This document shows positions 42,174 through 51,754 of a stretch of DNA of 64,000 bases, piece by piece. Source of the DNA: JAIBJN01 sp963830885 (GTDB taxonomy: Bacteria; Actinomycetota; Thermoleophilia; Gaiellales; Gaiellaceae); contig CAWHOA010000025.1 in assembly GCA_963830885.1 (NCBI GenBank), positions 1 through 64,000 on the forward strand. Reading direction: 5' to 3'. Position numbers and translations under genes: made by a program. Under the pieces are notes generated by a model. It was not told where the DNA came from. It did no database searches and worked only from the letters and a program-made list of their open reading frames with translations. The stretch's first letter is position 1, and each line of letters opens with the position of its first letter.

Positions 42174-44037
42174 GTGAAGCTCCGCTCGGTCCGCTCGTCC
42201 GAGAGCGCATCGGGTGATGCGGTGAGGCCGGGAGTCTCAAGGGAGACTGCCCGGCTTCTTCCGCTTCTGGCCCCGGTCACCCTCTCGGCCATCGCGGCGC
42301 TCGTCGCCGCCGCTGTCTCGTTCGGCATGTCCGAGCCGACGCTCGGCGTCATAGGCGGCGTCCTCGCGCTCGCCGTGGCGGCGACCTTCGTCGAGGCACT
42401 ACCCGGTGCCGATCGAGGGGATCGCCTCCGGCGGCGTCTCGCTGACCGCGGTCTTCATCGTCGGCGCCGCCGTCATCTACGGCTGGGCGCCCGCGGTCAT
42501 GATCGGCTTCATCGCGCGGGCGACGATCGAGCTCGTTCAGCGGAGGCCCGCGATCCGGCTCGCCTACAACAGCGCGGTCTACGCGCTCGCCGGCGGCGCA
42601 GCAGGCGTAGCGGCCGTCCTCATCGGCTCCGATGCGGGGATCGGCGGACTCTTCGTCGAGGTTCTCTTTGCAGCGGTCGCGTTCTACGCCGTCAACATCC
42701 TGCTCACCGCCGGCATCATCTCCCGCTGGTCGGGCGAGCCCTTCCTGCCGCTCTTGAAGCACTCCGTCTACTGGACGGTCGTCCCCTTCTCGATCATGGC
42801 CTCGGTCAGCCTCATGCTGGCCGTCCTCTGGGAGCGGTCGCCGTTCCTCGCCACGGCCCTCGTCGGCCCGCTCGTCGCCATCGCGCTCTATCAGCGCTCG
42901 GTGCACAGCGCTCTGAAGGCGATGCGCCTGGCGCTGACCGACCCGCTCACCGGGCTCGGCAACCACCGGCACTTCCACGAGCGGCTCCAGCACGACCTGG
43001 ACAAGGCTCAGGAGGAGGGCTTCGCGCTGACCCTCGTCCTGCTCGACATCGACAACTTCAAGCAGATCAACGACCGGTACGGGCATCCGACCGGTGACAA
43101 GGTCTTGGCGCAGGTGGCGGCCCGCCTGCGTCAAGGTGGCGAGGCCTTCCGCCTGGGGGGCGACGAGTTCGCGCTGCTGCTCGCGCGCCGGGACGAGCAC
43201 GAAGGCCTCTCGATCGCGCGCTCGATCATCGAGCGAATGTCGGAGACGGAGATCGAGGTCGGCGAGGTGCTGAACATGTCCGCCGGCGTGGCCACGTACC
43301 CGCAGCACGGCGTCGAGCGCAGCGAGCTCGTGCGCGTCGCCGACAGCGCGCTCTACCTGGCCAAAGACCAGGGGAAGAACACGGTGCGCGTCTACCGGCC
43401 CGACGTCATCGAGCTCGCCGAGCTGCGCCGGCTCGCCGAGGGCCCCGACCGCGCAGCCCGCCTGCGCGCCGCCGCGAGCCTGGCCCATGCGGTCGACGCG
43501 CGCGACGCCTACACCGGCAGCCACTCCTACATGGTCGGCGAGCTCGCCGCCCGCGTGGCGAAGCGCATGGGGCTCGACTCCGAGTCGGTCGAGCTGACCC
43601 GGCTCGCCGGCAGCCTGCACGACCTCGGCAAGCTGGCCATTCCGGAGGAGATCCTCCGCAAGCCAGGCCCGCTGAACGAGGCCGAGCGCCTGGTGCTCGA
43701 GCGCCATCCTCAGATCGGCTACCGCATGCTCGACTCCCTCGGCGTCGAGCCGGTCGCCACGTGGGTCCTCCACCACCACGAGCGCTGGGACGGCCACGGC
43801 TATCCCGAGCAGAAGGCCGGCGACGACATCCCGCTCGGCGCGCGCATCCTCTTCGTCGCGGACGCCTACGACGCGATGACGACCGACCGCGTCTATCGCG
43901 GCCGGCTCTCCCACGACCGCGCCATCGCCGAGCTCGAGCGCTGCGCCGGAACGCAGTTCGATCCGGATGTCGTCGCGGCGTTCAAGCAGGAGTTCGACCA
44001 GCCGCGCCTCGAGCTGGTCGTCTCCGACAGCGCCTAG
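42174..44037 (+). CDS. Membrane GGDEF + HD-GYP protein 1, +1 frameshift in the membrane region
   Basis: Predicted both to make and to break cyclic-di-GMP. GTG 42174 opens a frame with the first two transmembrane helices; at CTA (42399-42401) the frame must shift +1 to reach YPVPIEGIASGGVSLTAVFI, which aligns with KPVPLDIENERVVSLAFVFV of the paralogue at 44343. Then come more helices, a GGDEF domain with intact RLGGDEFALLL, and an HD-GYP domain with HDLGKLAIP and HHERWDGHGYP. If translation starts at GTG 42406 instead, the first helices are lost. Confidence 0.85.
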
Positions 44038-44069
44038 AACCCGCCCAGCGGGCCGTTCACACCGGGTTC
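44037..44069 (+). terminator. Hairpin after GGDEF/HD-GYP gene 1
   Basis: GAACCCG (44037-44043) pairs with CGGGTTC (44063-44069); an alternative inner hairpin is CCGC-CCA-GCGG. It begins at the TAG stop. Confidence 0.5.
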
Positions 44070-44087
44070 ATACCCGCGAACCCGCTT

Positions 44088-44112
44088 GATCCCTCGGTCG
44101 GGGCTGTTGCGC
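44088..44112 (+). promoter_or_regulatory. Conserved leader block upstream of peptide/GGDEF module 2
   Basis: Counterpart of 41986-42010 (GATCCCTC...CGGGG...TTGCGC), 110 bases before the second peptide start. Confidence 0.4.
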
Positions 44113-44197
44113 AGCCCGGCCTAGACCGTTGCTTCGAGGAACAACAGCCGCGCGCGTTCCTGTGGCCACGTCTCCCAGCGGAAGGAGGTGAGCGCGC

Positions 44198-44296
44198 GTG
44201 ATTCGATGGAAGCATCACTACGTTCGGGCCATGCTCGTCGTCGGCGCCATCACGGCTTATGCCGTTGCAGCCGGCGCCGGGTTCCGCTGGTACTAG
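44198..44296 (+). CDS. W-K membrane peptide, module 2 (32 aa)
   Basis: AAGGAGGTG, one of the strongest ribosome sites in the window, precedes the GTG start. The peptide has IRWKHHYVRAM, a hydrophobic helix (LVVGAITAYAVAAGAG) and ends FRWY. It shares the x-(H/R)-W-K start and the G-(W/F)-(H/R)-W end with the peptide at 42072, and also precedes a GGDEF-HD-GYP gene (46 bases). Confidence 0.65.
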   Translation: MIRWKHHYVRAMLVVGAITAYAVAAGAGFRWY

Positions 44297-44342
44297 GCCG
44301 GCGGCCCACTTCCACCGACCCACCACGTTCTCCCTGAGGCAA

Positions 44343-46169
44343 ATGACCGCTCACGGATACCCAACCCGGCTCTACTGGTACATCGCCGCCGTCCTCGGCG
44401 TCGCTCTGCCGGTGGCCGCCGGAGCTGTGGTGGGAGTAGCGCTGGATCACCCCGACGTCTCGACAGGCGTCGGGGTGATCCTCTTCTTCGGGCTCGCACT
44501 GCTCGCAGACATGAAGCCCGTCCCGCTCGACATCGAGAACGAGCGCGTCGTCTCGCTCGCGTTCGTCTTCGTCGTGTCGACCCAGATCCTCTTCGGCTGG
44601 GAGTACGCCGTCCTCAGCGCGATCCTCGGCGTGCTCGTCTCGCAGATGGTCGAGCGCCGGCCGTTCGTGCGCTCGGTCTTCAACGCGGCGGTCTACGGGC
44701 TGGCCGCGTTCGCCTCGGCGATTCCCGTCTTCCTGCTCGGCGACTCGGGCGGGCTCGGGATGATCACCTTCTTCGCCTTCGCCGGCGGCGGCGCCTACGT
44801 CATCGTCAACGTCGTCCTCGTCTGCGGCGCGCTCGCCATCCTCTCCGGCCAGCGCTTCCTGCCGCTGACCCGCGAGAACCTCCGGCACTCGGGCCCGGCC
44901 TTCGTGATCATGGCCTTCCTCGCCGCCCTGGCGGCTTCGCTCTGGACGACCGACCCGCGTCTCCTCGTCCTCCTCGCCGGCCCGCTCTTCACCCTCACGC
45001 TCTACCAGCGCACCGCTCTCTCCACCCGCGTGGCGACGCGCGACGCGCTCACCGACAGCCTGACCGGGCTGGGCAACCACCGCTCGTACCAGAGCCGCCT
45101 GCGCGAGGCGCTCGAGCGGGCGGAGGAGTCTGGCGGCGAGGTGGCGCTCTGCCTCGTCGACGTGGACGAGTTCAAGGGCTGCAACGACCGCTACGGCCAC
45201 CCCGTCGGCGACCAGATCCTCGTGGAGCTGGCGCGCCTGTTCGTCGAGGGCGGCGAGGTCGAGGCGTTCCGCTTCGGCGGCGACGAGTTCGCGCTCCTGG
45301 TCGCCCAGAACGAGGAGGACGCCTACCGCTTCGTCGAGAACCTCCACGACCGGATCGCCGAGACGGAGTTCGCCCACCGCCGGCCCGTGACGATCACGGT
45401 CGGCATCGCGTCGTACCCCGGCTACGCGTCCAGCGCCGACGAGCTCCAGCAGGTCGCCGACGGCGCGCTCTACTGGGCGAAGCGCCACGGCAAGAACCGC
45501 TCGTGCGTCTACAGCCCGTCGGTCGTGCGCATCTACTCGCCGAACGAGCTGGCCGAGATCGCCGAGCGCCAGGCGCGGCTCCGCGCGGCGGAAAACCTCA
45601 TCCGCATCGTCGACTCGAAGGACACGTACACGGGCGAGCACTCCCAGGCCGTGGGCCGGCTCGTGGAGGCGATGGCGCGTGAGCTCGACCTCGACGACGA
45701 GACCACCGAGCAGCTCAGGCTCGCCGGCCTCCTCCATGACCTCGGCAAGATCGCCGTCCCGGACACGCTGCTGAAGAAGCCGGGCTGCCTGGAGCCCGAC
45801 GAGCGGCGGCTCGTTCGCGCCCACGCCCAGTTCGGGCACTCGCTGCTCGAGGGCCTCGGCATCGAGCCGGTCGACTCATGGGTTCTCCATCACCACGAGC
45901 ACTGGGACGGCTCCGGCTACCCGAACGGCCTTGCGGGCGAGGAGATCCCCTTCGGCTCGCGCGTGATCCTCGTCGCGGACGCCTACGACGCGATGACCTC
46001 GGACCGGACCTACCGGACAGCCAGCACCGCTACGCAGGCGCTGGCGGAGATCCGCCGGCGAGCAGGCACGCAGTTCGACCCCGCGGTCGTGAGCGCGCTC
46101 GAGCGCTGCGTCGTGCGCGGCCTCGAGGACGCCGGCCCCCAGCTGCCCGCAGTGGCGGACTCGGCCTGA
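44343..46169 (+). CDS. Membrane GGDEF + HD-GYP protein 2
   Basis: 608 residues from ATG 44343. About seven or eight transmembrane helices (1-235) lead to a GGDEF domain (about 240-400; DSLTGLGNHRSYQSRL, RFGGDEFALLV) and an HD-GYP domain (about 415-600; HDLGKIAVP, HHEHWDGSGYPNGL). Both active-site motifs are canonical, so it may be bifunctional; no clear RxxD inhibitory site precedes GGDEF. It overlaps the DUF5317 gene (ATGA). Confidence 0.93.
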   Translation: MTAHGYPTRLYWYIAAVLGVALPVAAGAVVGVALDHPDVSTGVGVILFFGLALLADMKPVPLDIENERVVSLAFVFVVSTQILFGWEYAVLSAILGVLVSQMVERRPFVRSVFNAAVYGLAAFASAIPVFLLGDSGGLGMITFFAFAGGGAYVIVNVVLVCGALAILSGQRFLPLTRENLRHSGPAFVIMAFLAALAASLWTTDPRLLVLLAGPLFTLTLYQRTALSTRVATRDALTDSLTGLGNHRSYQSRLREALERAEESGGEVALCLVDVDEFKGCNDRYGHPVGDQILVELARLFVEGGEVEAFRFGGDEFALLVAQNEEDAYRFVENLHDRIAETEFAHRRPVTITVGIASYPGYASSADELQQVADGALYWAKRHGKNRSCVYSPSVVRIYSPNELAEIAERQARLRAAENLIRIVDSKDTYTGEHSQAVGRLVEAMARELDLDDETTEQLRLAGLLHDLGKIAVPDTLLKKPGCLEPDERRLVRAHAQFGHSLLEGLGIEPVDSWVLHHHEHWDGSGYPNGLAGEEIPFGSRVILVADAYDAMTSDRTYRTASTATQALAEIRRRAGTQFDPAVVSALERCVVRGLEDAGPQLPAVADSA

Positions 46170-46723
46170 TGGCGCAGCTCCTCCCCATCGCGCTGGCCAT
46201 CCCGCTCGCGCTCCTCTGCGGCGGTCGCCTGAGCCGCATCTCCCAGCTCCGGCTGCGCGGGCTGTGGCTCTTCTTCCTCGCCTTCGGGATCCAGGTCGTC
46301 GCCTTCCCCTTCGCCTTCCTCCCGTGGACGACCGGCGAGGACGCGGCCAAGCTGCTCTGGCTCGTCTCCTACGGCTGCCTCCTGGTCGCGGCGGTGCTCA
46401 ACCGGCGCATCGTCGGCGCGCAAGTCGTCGCCCTCGGGATGGCGCTGAACCTCGTCGCCATCCTCTCCAACGGCGGCCGCATGCCGGCCACGCCGGAGGC
46501 GATGGCGGCCGCCGGGCTCGACTTCGACGTCATGCACAACAGCGTGGCGGCCGCCGACCCGAACGTCCCCTGGCTCGTAGACCGCTTCGCCGCGCCCGAG
46601 TGGGTGCCGCTCACGAACGTCTTCTCGGTCGGCGACGTCGTCATCGCGATCGGCGCCTTCCTGCTCGTCTTCGCGGCCACGGGCGCCAGGCTGCCGCTGC
46701 GCCGCCTCCAGCCGTCGGGCTAA
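46169..46723 (+). CDS. DUF5317-type membrane protein
   Basis: A 184-residue protein with five or so hydrophobic segments and the typical NGGRMPATPEAMAAAG and PWLVDRFAAPEWVPLTNVFSVGDVVIAIGAF blocks of DUF5317. It begins in the ATGA overlap with the GGDEF/HD-GYP gene, so they are co-translated. This family often neighbours such genes in Thermoleophilia-like genomes by my recollection; the function is unknown. Confidence 0.8.
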   Translation: MAQLLPIALAIPLALLCGGRLSRISQLRLRGLWLFFLAFGIQVVAFPFAFLPWTTGEDAAKLLWLVSYGCLLVAAVLNRRIVGAQVVALGMALNLVAILSNGGRMPATPEAMAAAGLDFDVMHNSVAAADPNVPWLVDRFAAPEWVPLTNVFSVGDVVIAIGAFLLVFAATGARLPLRRLQPSG

Positions 46724-46727
46724 GAAC

Positions 46728-46733
46728 TATCCT
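46728..46733 (+). promoter_or_regulatory. -10 element TATCCT, likely leaderless mRNA
   Basis: TATCCT, six bases (CGTTGT), ATG at 46740. Confidence 0.4.
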
Positions 46734-46739
46734 CGTTGT

Positions 46740-48461
46740 ATGCGGCGGGGAGGAACGACGCTCGTCGTGCTCGTCGTCGCGGCGATCGCGCTCGCCGCGA
46801 GCATCGACGCGCTGCGCGGGGAGAGCGAGCCGACCGCCGAGCGCGGGCCGCCGCCGGCGCCGCAAACGACGACGCCGGACGATCCGGCGGAGGCGCCGGC
46901 TCTGGCCGGCCAGCTCAGCGGGACGCTCTACTTCACCGACGAGACCTGCAAGCTCCGGGCGATCGCGCTGCTGGAGGACGGACCGGCCGCCGACCCGCCC
47001 AACTGGGACGAGTGCCGCTTCGTCCTCTCGCCGGACGGGCGGCGGGTCTCCGGGGCCGGCACCGGCTGGGCTCCGCACGGGGGCGCGCTCCAGGGCCGAC
47101 TCTTCCAGTCGGCCGACGGGACGATCCAGGTGTCGGATGACGAAGGCCCGGTGGGCGAGGCGTTCGCCGGCACGGCCCCCGCCTGGATGCCGGACGGGAC
47201 GCTGACGTACTTCGCGGACGGGGCGGTGCGGGAGTGGCCGAGCGGCGACGTCGTCCTCTCGCAGCGCGCACTTCTCCGGTCTGCCCGCGCGGCGATGCCC
47301 TTCGAGGGCGCTCTCGAGGCCATCTTGCTGCGTGAGGCCGCGTGGCTTGACGATCGCCGGCTCGCGGCCATCGTCGCCACCCAGGTTGACGGCGCGCCGG
47401 CCGGCGACCTGCTTGCGGTCTACGACGCCCACAGCCTGGCGATCTTCAGACGCTGGGAGCCGCGAGCCCTGACCGACCTCCGCGTCAGCCCGCGAGGCAC
47501 CTACGCCGCCGCGAGAGCCGGCTCGGACGGGCTGGAGCTCCTGGACACGTCCGGCCTCGAGGTCGAGCTACCTGCAATCGAGGGGTACCGCGCGATCGCC
47601 TGGTCGCCCGACGACCGTTGGGCCGCAGTCGCCGCGGACGGAGGAGTCTTCGTCTTCCAGCCCGGCGCTTCGGGCCGGCCCGAGCTCGAGCTCGCCCTGG
47701 ACGCCCGCGACCTCGACTGGCGCGGGGACGTTGAGCCGGAGGCGGTCGCTCGTGCGGCCGACACCCGCGAGGCATCGGCAATGCTGACCGCGGCCGGTGC
47801 GAACGGACGCCTGCTTGTCACCCGGCCCGAAGGCGGAGGCTGCAGGCTGCGCGGAGTCCAGATCCCGAGTCTCGCGTGGGCGCCGACGCCGCCTGACCTC
47901 GAGAGCCCGTGCCGCTTCACGGTCACCTCCGGCGCCTGCAGGGATCTCCACTGCGCGTTCGCGCCGGCGGCCGACGGGAGCCCGACCTTCGTGAGCGGCG
48001 GCGAGCTGTTCGCCGGCCGGCCCGACGGTCGAGCCGAGCTGCTCGTGTCCGCGGCCGACCTGGAGCGGATCCTGGGCCGACCGGCCGCCTTGGAAGAGGT
48101 CGCTTGGGTCGATGACGAACGCTTCTGGGCGGTCGTCCGCACGGGTGAGACAGCGACGGTGGCCCTCATGACGGCGGACGGCCTCGTCGGGTCGCCCTGG
48201 TTCGGCGCGCCGTCGGTCTCCCGCCTGCGACTCAGCTCCAGCGGCATGGCCGCCGTCAGCTCCGACCGCGGCGTCGTCTTCTTCGACAGCGACGGCGGCC
48301 GCGCGCTGACCTTCACGAACGGGCGCGACGTGACGTGGGCTCCGGGCGGAGACATCGCCGCCGTCTCGACGCCGCGTGAGGTGATCTTCGTCGAGCCCGG
48401 TTCCGGCGCGCGCGCGACGCTCCCCCTCGCGGTCAGGGACCTGGCCTGGGTGAGTCCCTGA
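46740..48461 (+). CDS. Exported beta-propeller-like protein of unknown function
   Basis: A 573-residue protein with an N-terminal anchor (TTLVVLVVAAIALAASI), a Pro/Thr linker (about 30-55) and a large all-beta region with repeats of the type AWSPDDRWAAVAADGGVFVF, FVLSPDGRRVSGAG and TWAPGGDIAAVSTP, as in WD40/TolB-like propellers. Five or six cysteines suggest disulfides outside the cell. The 3' end overlaps the convergent sigma factor gene by 29 bases. Confidence 0.75.
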   Translation: MRRGGTTLVVLVVAAIALAASIDALRGESEPTAERGPPPAPQTTTPDDPAEAPALAGQLSGTLYFTDETCKLRAIALLEDGPAADPPNWDECRFVLSPDGRRVSGAGTGWAPHGGALQGRLFQSADGTIQVSDDEGPVGEAFAGTAPAWMPDGTLTYFADGAVREWPSGDVVLSQRALLRSARAAMPFEGALEAILLREAAWLDDRRLAAIVATQVDGAPAGDLLAVYDAHSLAIFRRWEPRALTDLRVSPRGTYAAARAGSDGLELLDTSGLEVELPAIEGYRAIAWSPDDRWAAVAADGGVFVFQPGASGRPELELALDARDLDWRGDVEPEAVARAADTREASAMLTAAGANGRLLVTRPEGGGCRLRGVQIPSLAWAPTPPDLESPCRFTVTSGACRDLHCAFAPAADGSPTFVSGGELFAGRPDGRAELLVSAADLERILGRPAALEEVAWVDDERFWAVVRTGETATVALMTADGLVGSPWFGAPSVSRLRLSSSGMAAVSSDRGVVFFDSDGGRALTFTNGRDVTWAPGGDIAAVSTPREVIFVEPGSGARATLPLAVRDLAWVSP

Positions 48462-49683
48462 CGCCGACTTCGCCGAGGCGCCGCTCGAGGAAGGCGCGCT
48501 CGGCAGGCTGCCGCGCGAGGTCGAGCGCCGCCGCATAGGCCGCCGCTGCCTCCTCGTCACGCCCGAGCCGGCGGAGGAGATCGGCGCGCGCCGCGTGGAG
48601 CAGGTGGTAGCCGGCGAGCTCGTCATCCAGACCGGCCATGAGCTCGAGGCCGCGCTCCTCGCCCTCGGCCATCGCCACCGCGGCCGCGCGGTTCAGCTCA
48701 ACGACCGGCCCCGGCGCCACGCGCGCGAGGAGGTCGTAGAGCGCGGCGATTCGCGCCCAGTCCGTCGCCTCGGGTGTCGCCGCCCGCGCGTGCTCGGCGG
48801 CGATCGCCGCCTGGAGCGCGTATGGCCCTGGCGGCAGGCGCTCGACCAGCTCGAGGCCCTCGGCGATCTGCTCCCGGTCCCACTCCCGGCGATCCTGCTC
48901 GTCGAGGAGCACGAGCTCCCCGCCCGGTCCGGTGCGCGCGTCGCGCCGCGAGTCCTGGAGGAGCATGAGCGCGAGCAGGCCGGCGACCTCCGGCTCGTCC
49001 GGCATCAGCGTGCCGAGGACGCGTGTCAGCCGTATCGCTTCGGCGCAGAGCTCCCGCCGCACGAGCGCCTCGCCCGAGGTCGCTGCGTAGCCCTCGTTGA
49101 AGATGAGATACAGCGCAGCGAGCACGGAGCCGAGCCGGTCCGGCAGCTCGTGGTCGGGCGGCACGACGTAGGGGATGCGCGCGTCGCGGATCTTCCGCTT
49201 GGCGCGCACCAGACGCTGCTGCATCGCCGGCTCCGACGTGAGGAAGGCGTGCGCGATCTCCGGCGTGCTCAGGCCGCCGAGGGTTCTGAGCGTGAGCGCG
49301 ACACGTGCCTCGGGCGCGAGCGCCGGATGACAGCAGGTGAAGATCAGGCGCAGCCGGTCGTCCGGGATGGTGCTGTCGTCCACCTCGTCCACCTCGTCCT
49401 CCTCGTACGGCGGCGCGAGCGCTTCGAGCTCCTGCACCTTGTCCTCGAGCCGGCGAGCCCGGCGGAGGCGGTCGATCGCTTTGTTCCGCGCGGTGGTCGT
49501 TATCCACGCGGCCGGGTTGCGGGGCAGGCCACGAGTCGGCCAGACCTCGAGGGCGACGAGGAAGGCGTCCTGCACCGCCTCCTCGGCGAGGTCGAAGTCG
49601 CCGAGCACGCGGATGAGCGCCGCGACCGCCCGTCCCGACTCCTCTCGGAACAGGCGGTCGACGGCCTCGTCCGGGGCGCCTAC
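48433..49683 (-). CDS. ECF-type RNA polymerase sigma factor with DUF6596-like C-terminal domain
   Basis: About 400-415 residues. Region 2: DFDLAEEAVQDAFLVALEVWP; WITTTARNKAIDRLRRARRL; region 4: LTLRTLGGLSTPEIAHAFLTSEPAMQQRLVRAKRKIR; then a helical C-terminal domain (VLAALYLIFNEGYAATSGE...). This group is usually paired with a YCII-type gene, as here. There is no ATG, GTG or TTG between the end of the YCII gene and the conserved region: the frame there reads GTA GGC GCC CCG GAC ... CTG TTC CGA. The start is therefore uncertain (CTG at 49653 or a frameshift from the YCII gene). Confidence 0.85.
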   Translation of the reverse strand, partial: VGAPDEAVDRLFREESGRAVAALIRVLGDFDLAEEAVQDAFLVALEVWPTRGLPRNPAAWITTTARNKAIDRLRRARRLEDKVQELEALAPPYEEDEVDEVDDSTIPDDRLRLIFTCCHPALAPEARVALTLRTLGGLSTPEIAHAFLTSEPAMQQRLVRAKRKIRDARIPYVVPPDHELPDRLGSVLAALYLIFNEGYAATSGEALVRRELCAEAIRLTRVLGTLMPDEPEVAGLLALMLLQDSRRDARTGPGGELVLLDEQDRREWDREQIAEGLELVERLPPGPYALQAAIAAEHARAATPEATDWARIAALYDLLARVAPGPVVELNRAAAVAMAEGEERGLELMAGLDDELAGYHLLHAARADLLRRLGRDEEAAAAYAAALDLARQPAERAFLERRLGEVGVRDSPRPGP

Positions 49684-50075
49684 CGCGCCGCCTCCGCCGC
49701 GTGCGTGTGCTCGGCCGATCCGCGCGCCTCGTAGTCCATCACGGGCCGGACCTCGACCTTGCCGCCCGGCATGGGGATCTTCTTGGCCCAGGCGATCGCC
49801 TCGTCGAGGTTCTCGCACTCGAGCAGGTAGAACCCGCCGAGCTGCTCCTTCGTCTCGGCGAAAGGCCCGTCGGTGACGATCTGGTCGCCGCTCGGCTGGA
49901 TCTGGACGGTCGTCGCGAGCGCGGTGGGCTCCAGGCCCTCGCCGCCGAGGAACGCGCCGGCGTCCTTCACCTCGGTCGTGTAGGCGTCCCACTGCCTCAT
50001 GCCCTCCCGAAGCTCCTCGGGCGAGCGCTCGGCGACCCGGGTCTCGTCGTGGTAGAGCGAAAGCAAGTACTTCAT
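49680..50075 (-). CDS. YCII-related (DGPF domain) protein
   Basis: A 131-residue dimeric alpha/beta-barrel protein: MKYLLSLYHDETRVAERSPEEL at the start, VTDGPFAETKEQLGGFYLLE in the middle (the DGPF motif) and AWAKKIPMPGGKVEVRPVMD at the end. GAGGAG precedes the ATG by seven bases. It is upstream of the sigma factor gene, and its TAG stop overlaps the first possible sigma codons. Probably an accessory of that sigma factor; biochemical role unknown. Confidence 0.88.
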   Translation of the reverse strand: MKYLLSLYHDETRVAERSPEELREGMRQWDAYTTEVKDAGAFLGGEGLEPTALATTVQIQPSGDQIVTDGPFAETKEQLGGFYLLECENLDEAIAWAKKIPMPGGKVEVRPVMDYEARGSAEHTHAAEAAR

Positions 50076-50163
50076 GGTGTGCTCCTCTCGTCGTCCGCGG
50101 CGCCGTTTTCGCCGCTTCATCATGACGACGAACGGGCCTGGAGCAGATCGACAGGTCTCGTCC

Positions 50164-51735
50164 TCAAAGAGGAATGTTGCCGTGCTTGCGCGGCGGGCGC
50201 TTCTCGCGCTTGGTCAGCGCGGTGGCGACCGCGTCGCAGAGCACCGCGCGCGTGCGCCGCGGTTCGATCACGTCGTCGACGTAGCCGCGCTCGGCGGCCG
50301 TGTACGGATTGGCGAACTGCGCCCTGTAGTCGGCGATCAGCTCCGCGCGCCGGGCCTCGGGATCCTCGGCCTCCTCCAGCTCCTTGCGGAAGACGATGTT
50401 GACTGCGCCCTCGGGCCCCATGACCGCGACCTCGGCGGTCGGCCAGGCGAAGTTGAAGTCGGCGCGGATGTGCTTGGAGCTCATCACGTCGTAGGCGCCG
50501 CCGTAGGCCTTGCGGGTGATCAGCGCGATCTTGGGCACGGTCGCCTCCGAGTAGGCGTACAGGAGCTTCGCGCCGTGGCGGATGATCCCGCCCCACTCCT
50601 GCGCCGTCCCCGGCAGGAAGCCCGGGACGTCCACGAACGTGACGAGCGGGAGGTTGAAGGCGTCGCACGTGCGGACGAAGCGCGCGGCCTTCACGGAGGA
50701 GTCGATGTCGAGCGTGCCCGCGAGCGCCTTCGGGTTGTTGCCGACGATCCCGACCGGGTGGCCGCCGAGGCGCGCGAAGCCGACGACGATGTTCTCGGCC
50801 CAGAGCTGGTGCACCTCGAGAAACTCACCGTCGTCCACGACGCGCCCGATCACGTCGCGCATGTCGTACGGCTTCGTCGGCTCGTCCGGGATGAACGCGT
50901 CGAGCTCGGGGTCCTCGCGATCCGGCGGGTCGGCCGGGGCGAAGTACGGCGGCGGGTCGACGTTGTTCTGCGGCAGGAACGAGAGCAGGTAGCGCGCGTC
51001 CTCGAGGCAGCTCTCCTCGTCGTCCGCGGCAAAGTGGGCCACGCCGGATTTCGACGCGTGCGTGAGCGCGCCGCCGAGCTCCTCGAAGGTGACCTCCTCG
51101 CCCGTAACGGTCTTCACGACCTCGGGGCCGGTGATGAACATGTAGGAGGTCTCCTTGACCATGAGCACGAAGTCGGTCATCGCCGGCGAGTAGACGGCCC
51201 CGCCGGCGCACGGGCCCATGACCAGGCTGATCTGCGGGATGACTCCGGAGGCCTGGACGTTGCGCCAGAAGATCTCTGCGTAGCCGCCGAGGGAGACGAC
51301 GCCCTCCTGGATGCGCGCGCCGCCCGAGTCGTTGATCCCGATCAGCGGGCAGCCCAGCTTGAGGGCGAGGTCCATGACCTTGCAGATCTTCTCGGCGAAG
51401 GCCTCGGAGAGCGTGCCGCCGAAGACGGTGAAGTCCTGCGAGAAGACAAAGACCTTCCGGCCGAAGATCGTCCCGTAACCGGTGACGACGGCGTCGCCCC
51501 AGGGCCGCTTGTCCATCATCCCGAAGTGCGGGTTGCGGTGGCGAACGTAGCGGTCGAGCTCGACGAAGCTGCCCGGGTCGAGGAGCTTCTCGAGCCGCTC
51601 GCGCGCGAGCAGCTTGCCGCGCTCGCGCTGGCGCTCGACGGCGCGTTCGTCCCCGGAGTGGAGGGCCTCTTCGCGCAACCGCTGGAGCGCTGCAAGCTTC
51701 GCCTCGGTGGACCGGAGGTCCTCGGCCTTCGCCAT
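50164..51735 (-). CDS. pccB: Propionyl/acyl-CoA carboxylase beta subunit (carboxyltransferase)
   Basis: A 523-residue biotin-dependent carboxyltransferase: RERLEKLLDPGSFVELDRYV at the start, the first oxyanion region GINDSGGARIQEGV and PCAGGAVYSPAMTDF, the second domain with VPGFLPGTAQEWGGIIRHGAKLL and ITRKAYGGAYDVM, and an end KREKRPPRKHGNIPL typical of the PccB/AccD group. Substrate choice (acetyl or propionyl) cannot be read directly, but the mutase gene 640 bases away suggests propionyl-CoA. Partner biotin subunit is probably the gene at 36118. Confidence 0.94.
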   Translation of the reverse strand: MAKAEDLRSTEAKLAALQRLREEALHSGDERAVERQRERGKLLARERLEKLLDPGSFVELDRYVRHRNPHFGMMDKRPWGDAVVTGYGTIFGRKVFVFSQDFTVFGGTLSEAFAEKICKVMDLALKLGCPLIGINDSGGARIQEGVVSLGGYAEIFWRNVQASGVIPQISLVMGPCAGGAVYSPAMTDFVLMVKETSYMFITGPEVVKTVTGEEVTFEELGGALTHASKSGVAHFAADDEESCLEDARYLLSFLPQNNVDPPPYFAPADPPDREDPELDAFIPDEPTKPYDMRDVIGRVVDDGEFLEVHQLWAENIVVGFARLGGHPVGIVGNNPKALAGTLDIDSSVKAARFVRTCDAFNLPLVTFVDVPGFLPGTAQEWGGIIRHGAKLLYAYSEATVPKIALITRKAYGGAYDVMSSKHIRADFNFAWPTAEVAVMGPEGAVNIVFRKELEEAEDPEARRAELIADYRAQFANPYTAAERGYVDDVIEPRRTRAVLCDAVATALTKREKRPPRKHGNIPL

Positions 51736-51754
51736 GCGCGGAGCTTACTTCGGC

